NCBI GenBank assembly: GCA_003567805.1
Contig: PWYP01000096.1
Location: forward strand, 1-26,955
Source: PVC group bacterium
GTDB lineage: Bacteria > Verrucomicrobiota > Kiritimatiellia > UBA8416
Direction of reading: 5' to 3'
Length of the DNA: 26,955 nucleotides
The translations under genes and the position numbers were made by a program. The first letter of the stretch is position 1; the number at the start of each line of letters is the position of its first letter. Shown piece after piece: positions 13,954-21,689 of the stretch. The notes beneath the pieces were generated by a model. The model did no database searches. It was not told the DNA's origin and was given only the letters and a program-made list of their open reading frames with translations.

Positions 13954-16827
13954 ATGCGAGAACCCAAGTGGCTTGTGTCGTTGCCAACGTGTATGCGTGA
14001 CAGTGCCGCTCGCGGGGAACAGGCTTTGCCTGATGGTGTGGCCTGCGGTGCTGATCCGGCGGGACGACCGTTAGGGTCCGGGGGTGGTACCGTGCATCTT
14101 CTGCAATCTGTTGCCCGGGAAGCAGGCATGCATTTGGATGCATGGCTGCAAACCACGTGCAGTATGGTTTTGCATGGAGGGGGACAAAGTCGTCGTCTGC
14201 CCGCTTATGCGGCTGTGGGGAAGCCATTTGTGCCTGTGCCTGTGTTTCGATGGGCGGTTGGGCAATGTCTGGATCAAACGCTTTTTGATTTACAGCGGTC
14301 CTTTGTAGAACGTATTCGGGCGCAGGCGTCGCCGGGGATTTCGCTTGTGATTGCGAGTGGAGATGTGTTGCTGCAGGATGCAGGTGTTTTGCCGGATCTG
14401 CCAGATGCTGATATTGTGATGGTGGGCATGCATGCGCGGCCTGAGGATGCTTGCCATTTCGGGGTGCTGTTTTGCGAGCGGGACGATCCTACGCACCTGC
14501 GATTTTTTTTGCAGAAACCGACAGCAGATAAAATCCGCGCGCAATCTGAACATTTTCGCTATTTTGTGGACTGTGGCGTCTGGTTGTTACGGGAGCGAGC
14601 TGTGCGTGCTTTACTGGATGCTTGTGGGTGGGATGCGGATAAACAAGCGGTTTCTCCTTTTGATTTGTATGCGGAGTGGGGGCCTTGTTTCGGATCGGAT
14701 CCGGTACGCCAGAATGCCGCGGTGCAAGATTTGCGGGTTGCCGTAGCGCCGGTTCCTAATGGTAGATTTTATCACTTTGGTAGGACATCGGATGTGATTG
14801 ATGCCGTGTATGAGCTCCAGAATCCGCCGCAACAGGCGGAGCATGTTCAAGCGCGCTTACATGCACCACATCCTCGTCAATTTGTCCAGAATGCCCTATT
14901 TTCACATCCTTTGGGGCGTGACCAGCAGGCTTACATATGGGTGGAGAATGCTTGCGTGCCCCGTTCCTGGCATATTCGGGATCATCACATGATTACGAAT
15001 ATTCCGGATAACGATTGGACACTGGATTTGCCCGCGGGGATTTGTATGGATATGCCGCCTCTGCAAGAAGGCGGGCGTGTTTTGCGCTTGTATGGGATGG
15101 ATGATGCGTTTCGTGGTGCTCTGGGCGATCCTGCGACGCAGTGGCTTGGTGTCTCGTTTGCCGTGTGGTTGCGAGAACGGGGTATCACGTATGCGGATGC
15201 AGGTTTGGATTCTCAAGCTGATATACAGCAGGCAGCCCTATTTCCGGTTGTGGATGCTGGCGGTGATGTTGCTGCGTTGACAGGCTGGATCCTCGGGTTG
15301 AAGGGGGCGGCAGACTGTAAAGAAATGTGGTTGCATGCGAAGCGCGTTTCGGCTTCAGATTTACTTCAGCAAACGGATGTGGCGGAGTTGTTGATAGAGC
15401 GGCGTAGGCGTCTGCAATCGATATTGCCGATCTTGGCGCAACAACATGCCACGAATATGTTTTTTCAATTGGATTTGATGCATTTCAGCCGTTTGTGGCG
15501 GGAGGCAGGGTTAACGGTCGAGGATTTGCCGGATATGGACCAAGCAGGTGCGGCTTTACAGCGCATGCATGGTCAGATGTTGATGTCGCAGGTGGCGGCT
15601 GCATATGGAGCACAAACCGCATCGGAAGAGGCTGAACAATCTGCCTTTGCAACATTGCGTGAAGTGGTGCTGCAAAGAATATTGGGTGATAAGCAGGAAC
15701 CGGTGTGCCAGTTGCTGGAGGACCAGATTGTCTGGGGACGAAGTCCCGCGCGTCTGGATTTGGCAGGGGGGTGGACAGACACACCGCCGTATTGTCTGGA
15801 GCACGGGGGCTCGGTTCTCAATGTGGCCGTGCATTTGAATGGTCAGCCTCCTATCCAGGTTTTTGGGCGCTTGTTGTCGGAACCGAAACTGGTGATTCGC
15901 TCTATCGATCTAGGCCTTTCGGAAGAATTATATACGTATGAGGACGTGTTGCAGTATCAGGCGCTTGGTAGTGGTTTTGCCGTAGCGCGTGCTGCATTTG
16001 CCTTGGCAGGCTTTGCTCCCGATTTTTGCGGGCAAAGCTATGATTCACTGGAAAAACAACTCCAGGCTTTTGGAGGTGGCGTCGAGTTGAGCATGTTGGC
16101 TGCGATTCCGAAAGGCTCGGGTATGGGTACGAGCAGCATATTGGCTGCCACGCTGTTGGGCGTATTGAGCGACCTTGCAGGATTATCCTGGGATTTGCCG
16201 GAAATTTCGCGGCGCACGTTAGCGTTGGAACAAATGCTGACAAGCGGAGGAGGATGGCAGGATCAAATTGGTGGGCTGTATGGCGGGGTGAAACTCATTG
16301 AGACGGAGCGAGGTCTAGAGCAATCGCCTGTTTTACGTTGGGCTCCGGCAACCTTTTTTGATCAACCACATATGCAGTCTTGCATGATGCTCTATTATAC
16401 AGGAATTACACGGGTTGCCCGGAATATTTTAAGTGAGATTGTTCGGGGACTGTTTTTGAACCGTAAGGAGCATCTGGACGTTATTCGTACGATCGGGGCA
16501 CATGCGTGGCAGTTTTATCAAGTGCTTTTACAAAATGATGTGGATGGATTTGCCGAAGGACTGCGTGAAAGTTGGCGGCTGAATCAATTGCTGGATAAGG
16601 GCACGAATGTTCCCGAGGTCGCGGCTTTGATTGCGCGCTGTGGCCCTGCGTTGGCTGGTTGCAAGCTGGCAGGGGCAGGGGGAGGCGGCTTTCTCTTACT
16701 GCAAGCCAAGGATCCAGATGCAGCCGCATGGATTCGTGCGAATTTGGAGAAAGAACCGATCAATGCCCGGTCGCGATTTGTTGATTGGGCGGTGTCGAAT
16801 GATGGATTGCAGATTACGAGAAGCTAG
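13954..16827 (+). CDS. fkp: Bifunctional L-fucokinase / L-fucose-1-phosphate guanylyltransferase (Fkp)
   Basis: The 957-residue fusion turns L-fucose into GDP-L-fucose in two steps. The N-terminal guanylyltransferase half has GSGGGT at 41-46 and HGGGQSRRLPAYAAVGK at 74-90. The C-terminal GHMP kinase half has RLDLAGGWTDTPP from 600, PKGSGMGTSS at 719-728 and KLAGAGGGG at 904-912. It resembles Bacteroides fragilis Fkp (949 residues, from memory) along its whole length, including the C-terminus RSRFVDWAVSNDGLQITRS. The start at 13954 gives MREPKWLVSLPT, aligning with the Bacteroides N-terminus. ATG 13912 and TTG 13930 are alternatives; GGAGG at 13921-13925 sits 4 nt before the TTG. GDP-fucose normally fucosylates capsule or surface glycoproteins. 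The neighbouring deacetylase-like gene fits a glycan role. Confidence 0.94.
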   Translation: MREPKWLVSLPTCMRDSAARGEQALPDGVACGADPAGRPLGSGGGTVHLLQSVAREAGMHLDAWLQTTCSMVLHGGGQSRRLPAYAAVGKPFVPVPVFRWAVGQCLDQTLFDLQRSFVERIRAQASPGISLVIASGDVLLQDAGVLPDLPDADIVMVGMHARPEDACHFGVLFCERDDPTHLRFFLQKPTADKIRAQSEHFRYFVDCGVWLLRERAVRALLDACGWDADKQAVSPFDLYAEWGPCFGSDPVRQNAAVQDLRVAVAPVPNGRFYHFGRTSDVIDAVYELQNPPQQAEHVQARLHAPHPRQFVQNALFSHPLGRDQQAYIWVENACVPRSWHIRDHHMITNIPDNDWTLDLPAGICMDMPPLQEGGRVLRLYGMDDAFRGALGDPATQWLGVSFAVWLRERGITYADAGLDSQADIQQAALFPVVDAGGDVAALTGWILGLKGAADCKEMWLHAKRVSASDLLQQTDVAELLIERRRRLQSILPILAQQHATNMFFQLDLMHFSRLWREAGLTVEDLPDMDQAGAALQRMHGQMLMSQVAAAYGAQTASEEAEQSAFATLREVVLQRILGDKQEPVCQLLEDQIVWGRSPARLDLAGGWTDTPPYCLEHGGSVLNVAVHLNGQPPIQVFGRLLSEPKLVIRSIDLGLSEELYTYEDVLQYQALGSGFAVARAAFALAGFAPDFCGQSYDSLEKQLQAFGGGVELSMLAAIPKGSGMGTSSILAATLLGVLSDLAGLSWDLPEISRRTLALEQMLTSGGGWQDQIGGLYGGVKLIETERGLEQSPVLRWAPATFFDQPHMQSCMMLYYTGITRVARNILSEIVRGLFLNRKEHLDVIRTIGAHAWQFYQVLLQNDVDGFAEGLRESWRLNQLLDKGTNVPEVAALIARCGPALAGCKLAGAGGGGFLLLQAKDPDAAAWIRANLEKEPINARSRFVDWAVSNDGLQITRS

Positions 16828-16835
16828 GGGGCGTG

Positions 16836-16901
16836 GAGCGTGAGACGTGAGATGTTTGACGTGGGACGTGACAGACGTAAGGCGTGAGACGCGGGACGTT
16901 T
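16836..16901. repeat. Degenerate 7-bp tandem array (GACGTGA)
   Basis: Between fkp and the next gene the sequence is built of units such as GACGTGA, GATGTTT, GACGTGG, GACGTGA, GACGCGG and GACGTTT, mostly in 7-bp register with slips near 16843 and 16872-16887. It is not coding. The downstream start at 16942 has its own AGGAG site, so the array sits between two codirectional genes. Confidence 0.6.
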
Positions 16902-16941
16902 TACTTCTTACGCTTCACCTTTCTGCTTTTCAGGAGTGTGA

Positions 16942-18048
16942 ATGTTGCGAGGATTGGAAAGATGGGGTTGGGGGTATATTGCGCAGCGGTTGCGTGTACT
17001 GGGGCAACCTAGACCTCAGCATCTGCTTTTTTGTGTGGCGGATCACTTTGAACCCTTTTGTTGTCAGATTGATGCTGATGGTAGCATTGGTGGTGGTCTG
17101 GATGTGGAAACTGCCCTGCAGCGTGTATTGCACTGGTGTAAAGATTATCGTTCGACGATTGCGGGGATTGAGGATGATAGTGGACGCAGGCCCCAGCACA
17201 CGTTTTTTTATCCATGGGATGAATATGATCCTAAAGTATTGGATGCTGTGGGATTGTTTTGCCGTCAGGGCTTCGGGGAAGTCGAGGTACACTTACACCA
17301 TCGTGCGGACACGGCTGATGGATTACATGAACGCTTGACGCAATGCCGGGAGACATATGCGCACGAGCATGGTTTGCTGGGGCGTTATGAAAATGGTGAT
17401 GTGGGATATGCTTTTGTGCATGGGAATTGGGCTCTTTGCAATAGTCGGCCAGACGGTGATTGGTGCGGGGTCCCGTGTGAAATAGCGATTCTCCGTCAGA
17501 CAGGGTGTTATATGGACTGCACGTTTCCTTCCGCTCCGTCGCCCACGCAGCCGCAGTATGTAAATCGTTTGTATTATGGTGGCGATCCACTTGATGGGGA
17601 GCGTGGGCATCAGTTCTTGTCGGCTGTGTGTGTGGGAGGAACGGCACCGGCAGAGGGATTGCTCATGCTTCCTGGGCCCTTGGGGATACACAAGGGCAGA
17701 CGGGGAAGCGGGCGCCCTCGCTTGGAGAATGGCGAGATGACGACGGTCCATCCCCCGAGTTGGGAGCGTTATTGCTGTTGGCGTCGTTTGCAGGTGCAGG
17801 TTGCGGGTGCGTCCGACTGGTTATTTGTCAAATTGCATACACATGGCCTTGATGCGGTCAGCCGCGGTGGGGTGATTGGGGAGCAGGTGCGACGTTTTTA
17901 TCAGCAGTTGCGGGACTGGTGTCATGCGGATGGTATGCAATTGCATTACGTGACGGCACGAGAGATGTATAATTTGGCGAAGGCGGCGGAAGCGGGCAAA
18001 ACGGGGGATCCTGCAGCATGGCGGGATATGGTTGTGGGGGCACCGTAG
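16942..18048 (+). CDS. NodB-like polysaccharide deacetylase-family protein
   Basis: The 368-residue protein has no signal peptide and is probably cytoplasmic. VADHFEPF (32-39) supplies an Asp-His pair resembling NodB motif 1. GEVEVHLHHRADT (112-124) supplies the metal-type histidines (H117, H119, H120) of motif 2. Further conserved-looking blocks are PQHTFFYPWDEYDP (84-97), FVHGNWALCNSRPDGDWCGV (158-177), DCTFPSAPS (192-200) and VKLHTHG (296-302). I recognise the arrangement from uncharacterised proteins in polysaccharide loci. Deacetylation of an N-acetyl sugar is inferred and unproven. It follows fkp by 114 bases with AGGAG before the ATG. A terminator-like hairpin follows at 18118. Confidence 0.7.
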   Translation: MLRGLERWGWGYIAQRLRVLGQPRPQHLLFCVADHFEPFCCQIDADGSIGGGLDVETALQRVLHWCKDYRSTIAGIEDDSGRRPQHTFFYPWDEYDPKVLDAVGLFCRQGFGEVEVHLHHRADTADGLHERLTQCRETYAHEHGLLGRYENGDVGYAFVHGNWALCNSRPDGDWCGVPCEIAILRQTGCYMDCTFPSAPSPTQPQYVNRLYYGGDPLDGERGHQFLSAVCVGGTAPAEGLLMLPGPLGIHKGRRGSGRPRLENGEMTTVHPPSWERYCCWRRLQVQVAGASDWLFVKLHTHGLDAVSRGGVIGEQVRRFYQQLRDWCHADGMQLHYVTAREMYNLAKAAEAGKTGDPAAWRDMVVGAP

Positions 18049-18056
18049 AGCGGGGG

Positions 18057-18085
18057 TTGCATTTGGGGAGCGGGTTTTGTATAAA
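18057..18085 (+). promoter_or_regulatory. Candidate promoter upstream of htpG
   Basis: TTGCAT (18057-18062), a 17-base spacer and TATAAA (18080-18085) fit a sigma70 promoter with a weak -35. The start would be near 18092, leaving a leader of about 100 nt with two hairpins. No CIRCE element and no convincing sigma32 consensus was found. Confidence 0.4.
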
Positions 18086-18117
18086 GCGCCCCTGCGTCGA
18101 ATGACCGACGTTGTTCC

Positions 18118-18141
18118 GGATCGGTTTCGAATCCTTTTTTT
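18118..18141 (+). terminator. Rho-independent terminator-like hairpin
   Basis: GGATCG and CGAATCC (one bulge) close over GTTT and are followed by seven T residues (18135-18141). It could end the fkp-deacetylase transcript. If the promoter at 18057 is real, it lies inside the htpG leader. Confidence 0.45.
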
Positions 18142-18148
18142 CGCAATC

Positions 18149-18173
18149 ATGCCCGTCATTGGTGGCAGGGCAT
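18149..18173 (+). promoter_or_regulatory. Hairpin just before the htpG ribosome site
   Basis: ATGCCC (18149-18154) and GGGCAT (18168-18173) pair over a 13-base loop, ending ten bases before GGAGG (18184-18188 region). A structure so close to the ribosome site could modulate htpG translation, but a regulatory role is only a possibility. Confidence 0.25.
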
Positions 18174-18192
18174 AAAAATAGTGGAGGTTACA

Positions 18193-20064
18193 ATGTCAAC
18201 ACGGAAACTGAAATTTAAGACAGAGTTGAGTCAGTTGATGGACATTATTGTTCACTCGCTGTACTCGCATCGTGAAGTGTTTTTGCGAGAGCTGATTAGT
18301 AATGCAAGCGATGCCATTGACAAGTTGCGCTACGAGGCTCTTACGGATCGCGCTTTAGCGGGCGCTGACACGGAATGGCAGATCAAGTTGATCCCTGATA
18401 AGGAGGCGGGTACGTTGACGGTGTCCGACAATGGGATTGGTATGGATGAGGAGACCGTCATCCGTGAGCTCGGGACGATTGCCCGCTCTGGCACCAAAGC
18501 GTTTCTGGAACGTATGAAGGAGAATAAACATCCCTCTGCTCCTGAGCTGATTGGACAGTTCGGTGTAGGTTTTTACTCGGCTTTCATGGTTGCAGACAAG
18601 GTTCGCGTGGTTACAAAAATTGCGGGGGAAGATGCGAAAGCTGTTGCCTGGGAGTCAACAGGCAAAGGTGATTTTTCGGTTGGGGATGCCGATCGCAACG
18701 GGCATGGCACTGATATTATCCTGACCCTGCGTGAGGATGCTAAAACGTTTTTGGAAGGCTGGGAGTTGCGCAGTCTCGTGAAGCGGTTTTCTGATTTTGT
18801 GGCGCACCCGATTGTGCTGGTGACCGAAGAGGAAAAAGATGACAAGAAAGAATTGAAGGAAGAAATGGTCAATTCGCAAAAGGCGATTTGGTTACGTTCG
18901 AAGGATGAGATTAGCGAAGAGGAGTATAGCTCTTTTTACAAGCATATTTCGCACGACTTTTCGGATCCGCTGCACACGATTCATTACAGTGCCGAAGGGG
19001 CGATGGAATTCAAAGCGCTGCTCTTTTTGCCGGCACAGCGCCCCTTTGATTACTTTACTGCTGATCCAAAGCCGCGGATTCAGTTATATGTGAATCGTGT
19101 GTTTATCACGGACGCATGTGAGAATGTACTGCCGCAATATCTACGTTTTGTAAAAGGCGTGGTGGATAGTTCCGATCTGCCATTGAATGTGTCGCGCGAG
19201 ATGTTGAAGGACAACCCGATGGTACGCAAGATCGAGAGCAATCTGGTGAAGCGGATTCTCAGCGCGTTGGAAGAACTGAAAACCAAAGAGTATGAGAAGT
19301 ATGTGAAGTTTTTTCAGGCGTTTGGTGGAACCTTGAAGGAAGGGGTTGCTCGTGATTATGCCAACCGGGAGAAATTAGCATCGTTGCTGTTGTTCCAGTC
19401 CACACGCACAGAGGATGGTAAGTATCTGACATTGGATGATTACGTAAGTCAGATGCCCGAGGATCAGAAGGAAATTTACTATCTCTGTGGAGACCGTATT
19501 GGTGCGCTCCGCCAATCTCCCTATCTGGAAGTATTTAGGGATAAGGGACAGGATGTATTACTTTTGGATGAACCGGTTGATCCCTTCTTTGCCGAGTCTA
19601 TCGGTGAGTATAAAGGCAAATCCTTCAAGGCCGTGGATCAGGGGGCGTTGGCTGATACGGCTGAGGTGGATGAGGCGCATACGAAAGCTTTCAAGAAATT
19701 ACTGAAGCATTTGAGTGAATCGATTGAGGATGTCAAGGAAGTGCGTCTGTCGAGTCGTTTGCGTGAGAGCGCTGCTTGTCTGGTAGCCGATGAGGGGCAA
19801 ATGAGTGCGCAGATGGAACGCCTCATGAAGCAGTTTGGTAATGAGATGGGCGAGACCCCGCGGATACTGGAGTTGAACCCCGAGAATGCTGCGGTCAAAA
19901 CGATTTTGGCTCTTTATGAGCAAGATAAGAAGTCGGAGGATGTGGTCGAGCTGGGGCGCCTTTTACTGGATCAAGCTATTATTGCTGAGGGCTCGAAGAT
20001 CAAGGATCCGTCGGCCTTTGCCCGTCGGGTGAATATGTTGATAGCACGTCAGGCGGGTAATTAA
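18193..20064 (+). CDS. htpG: HtpG, Hsp90-family molecular chaperone
   Basis: The 623-residue protein is full-length for bacterial Hsp90. The GHKL ATPase domain at the N-terminus has LRELISNASDAIDKLR, with the catalytic Glu and the Mg-binding Asn, then VSDNGIGMD, GTIARSGTKAF and IGQFGVGFYSAFMVAD. The middle domain includes VNRVFITD and LPLNVSREMLKDNPM, whose arginine contacts ATP. The C-terminal dimerisation domain ends near the stop. It folds and remodels client proteins in the cytoplasm. ATG at 18193 has GGAGG about 5 nt upstream, so the GTG at 18181 is not used. It stands alone, and its expected heat regulation is not evident from a known operator. Confidence 0.97.
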   Translation: MSTRKLKFKTELSQLMDIIVHSLYSHREVFLRELISNASDAIDKLRYEALTDRALAGADTEWQIKLIPDKEAGTLTVSDNGIGMDEETVIRELGTIARSGTKAFLERMKENKHPSAPELIGQFGVGFYSAFMVADKVRVVTKIAGEDAKAVAWESTGKGDFSVGDADRNGHGTDIILTLREDAKTFLEGWELRSLVKRFSDFVAHPIVLVTEEEKDDKKELKEEMVNSQKAIWLRSKDEISEEEYSSFYKHISHDFSDPLHTIHYSAEGAMEFKALLFLPAQRPFDYFTADPKPRIQLYVNRVFITDACENVLPQYLRFVKGVVDSSDLPLNVSREMLKDNPMVRKIESNLVKRILSALEELKTKEYEKYVKFFQAFGGTLKEGVARDYANREKLASLLLFQSTRTEDGKYLTLDDYVSQMPEDQKEIYYLCGDRIGALRQSPYLEVFRDKGQDVLLLDEPVDPFFAESIGEYKGKSFKAVDQGALADTAEVDEAHTKAFKKLLKHLSESIEDVKEVRLSSRLRESAACLVADEGQMSAQMERLMKQFGNEMGETPRILELNPENAAVKTILALYEQDKKSEDVVELGRLLLDQAIIAEGSKIKDPSAFARRVNMLIARQAGN

Positions 20065-20091
20065 GGAATTTTGGCACCACGATGATGCGGC

Positions 20092-20360
20092 GTTGTAACT
20101 TTGTGCAGGTAGGGCGGGGGCGCCGCACCCTCTTGTAGAGTCGGGGCCGTGGATGGTTGGGCGAGCGCGTTGGGTGGTGCGCCCCGTCGCTTCGCTCCCC
20201 CCAAAGCGGTGAGGTCGCTATCGCTCGTCACCGCACTCCATATGATTAAGGGTGGATATGGAGTGTCGGGGTCGGAGATGGGGTGAGCGTTTCTGATTGA
20301 TCGCGGCATTTTTGTCTGGGCGAGCGCGGCTACGGGGACAGACAACGGTGAAGTTACAAC
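20092..20360. repeat. Convergent-intergenic repeat module C (contains palindromic copy C1)
   Basis: This fills the 304-base gene-free stretch between htpG and the kinase. Its ends are a perfect 10-bp inverted repeat, GTTGTAACTT (20092-20101) and AAGTTACAAC (20351-20360). Inside, palindromic copy C1 has arms GCGGTGA (20206-20212) and TCACCGC (20228-20234). ATATGGAGTG at about 20256 is followed directly by TCGGGGTCGGAGATGGGG, as if the second copy seen in module D were deleted. The right part, from GGTCGGAG through TGATTGATCGC to GAAGTTACA, matches module D at 23278-23365 with many substitutions. No gene is seen here. Confidence 0.65.
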
Positions 20361-20368
20361 CTGGTTCA

Positions 20369-21565
20369 CTACTGTAGGGCGGCGGATTCGATTCGTCCTG
20401 TTTGGGGGTCCACGAGTTTGGATAGATAATCTGAAAAATCGCGTGCATATTCGGTATCAAGTCCGGCGTGGATGAGCTGTCGATCGATTACAATCAGTCC
20501 ATCCTGCCCGATTTCGGCATCACGAGCGCTTTGGTATCGCTTGGCTGGGTCGGGGTCTAGCAATTTCATGAGGATGTCGACGAGACTACGATTTTCAACG
20601 ACATATGAGGGGAGTAGACTTTCCAATTGTTTTGGCAGCGAGCGTTTGACTTTGAGCAGCGTTTCCTGATCTGCCTCCTGCTCTGTGAGAGGTTCACCTC
20701 GCAAGAGTTCGAGTGCGATAAGTCCCAGGCTATACAAGTCGGTTTGGGGGGAGCCTGCTTGCAGACGATGGGTTTCGGGTGCCATATATAGGGGTGACCC
20801 GAATAGATAGGATATATTTTCATCGATGCGTACGGCTCTGCCAAAGTCAATGATTTTGACTGAACCCAATCGGTCAACCATGATGTTGCCCGGTTTGAGG
20901 TCAAAGTGTAGGAATCCGAGGCCATGCAATTGTTCGAGGCCTCTCAAGATGCCGCGCATCAAATAGATGACGAATCCGGGCTGCAATCGTACGCGTTTGC
21001 GATCAAGACGGAAGACGCTCTGGCTGAATTTGCCCCATTCTTCGGGCGTGCTACGGGCCATGGCGACCTGTAGGTTGCGTGGTTGCATTACGCGGACAAG
21101 GTCCAGGCCATCAATAGACTCCATTTGTACATACCCGATGCCGAAGGTTTCCTCATAGCTATATCGGGCAACCATGTTGGGACTTTGGTTGCGTTGTATG
21201 CGGGATATTTGCGCCGCAATGCGTCCCATGTCGGTCCAGTATTCTTCGGTTGTGTTGTACAAAGCCGGATTGTATATCTTAATGGCATTTTCTGTTATGC
21301 ATCCTCGTGCTCCTTGGCGCAACCCGAGAAATACGTGTCCTTGCTGTCCCCACCCAAGCAAGCGTGGTAACTGATACGCCACAGGATAATATATGTTATG
21401 TGCCTTCAGTATCCCTTCGTAATTGTTTTTTAACGTTTCAATTGTGAGTGGTTGGGTCATGTGGGCGGTTTGGGCAGGAATTCTGCGTTGTGCATGAGAT
21501 ATCGCTCCCTCGAGGGGTTTGTCGGGTGGGTTTAGATTGAGATGAATTGTGTCGTCTGATGGCAT
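20369..21565 (-). CDS. Hanks-type serine/threonine protein kinase, soluble
   Basis: The 398-residue protein has a kinase domain over about 66-345. Landmarks are the glycine loop LLGWGQQGHVFLG (69-81), the ATP lysine in NAIKIYNP (K96), the catalytic loop LHFDLKPGNIM (219-229, Asp222), IIDFGRAV (238-245, Asp240) and GSPLYMAPE (256-264). The usual HRD is HFD, so it is a non-RD kinase, usually not controlled by activation-loop phosphorylation. No transmembrane helix or sensor domain is visible. A 60-residue N-terminal extension precedes the domain. The C-terminal 50 residues continue past it without a recognised fold. No clear ribosome site precedes 21565; Met36 at 21460 is an alternative start. 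It is divergent from xylA. Substrates are unknown. Confidence 0.9.
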   Translation of the reverse strand: MPSDDTIHLNLNPPDKPLEGAISHAQRRIPAQTAHMTQPLTIETLKNNYEGILKAHNIYYPVAYQLPRLLGWGQQGHVFLGLRQGARGCITENAIKIYNPALYNTTEEYWTDMGRIAAQISRIQRNQSPNMVARYSYEETFGIGYVQMESIDGLDLVRVMQPRNLQVAMARSTPEEWGKFSQSVFRLDRKRVRLQPGFVIYLMRGILRGLEQLHGLGFLHFDLKPGNIMVDRLGSVKIIDFGRAVRIDENISYLFGSPLYMAPETHRLQAGSPQTDLYSLGLIALELLRGEPLTEQEADQETLLKVKRSLPKQLESLLPSYVVENRSLVDILMKLLDPDPAKRYQSARDAEIGQDGLIVIDRQLIHAGLDTEYARDFSDYLSKLVDPQTGRIESAALQ

Positions 21566-21600
21566 ATGATGTCTGGCTTGAAAGTTGTATGGTTATTTGC

Positions 21601-21633
21601 TTACATGTGCTTTCGTGTAATACGCTTATGTAA
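21601..21633. promoter_or_regulatory. Inverted repeat between divergent kinase and xylA genes
   Basis: TTACAT (21601-21606) and ATGTAA (21628-21633) form 6-bp arms separated by 21 bases, with TAATAC (21618-21623) between them as a possible -10. The position in a 124-base divergent spacer would suit an operator for xylA. The arms are short and could be chance. Confidence 0.25.
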
Positions 21634-21689
21634 AAAGGTAAAGTCAATTTGTTGGGTTTGGGTGAACAAATAGCAAGGAGTATAAGAGC

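Noticed and set aside
20061..20460. Minus-strand ORFs of 80-102 codons between htpG and the kinase
   Set aside because: They read through the repeat module and overlap the kinase 3' end; their composition comes from the repeats.
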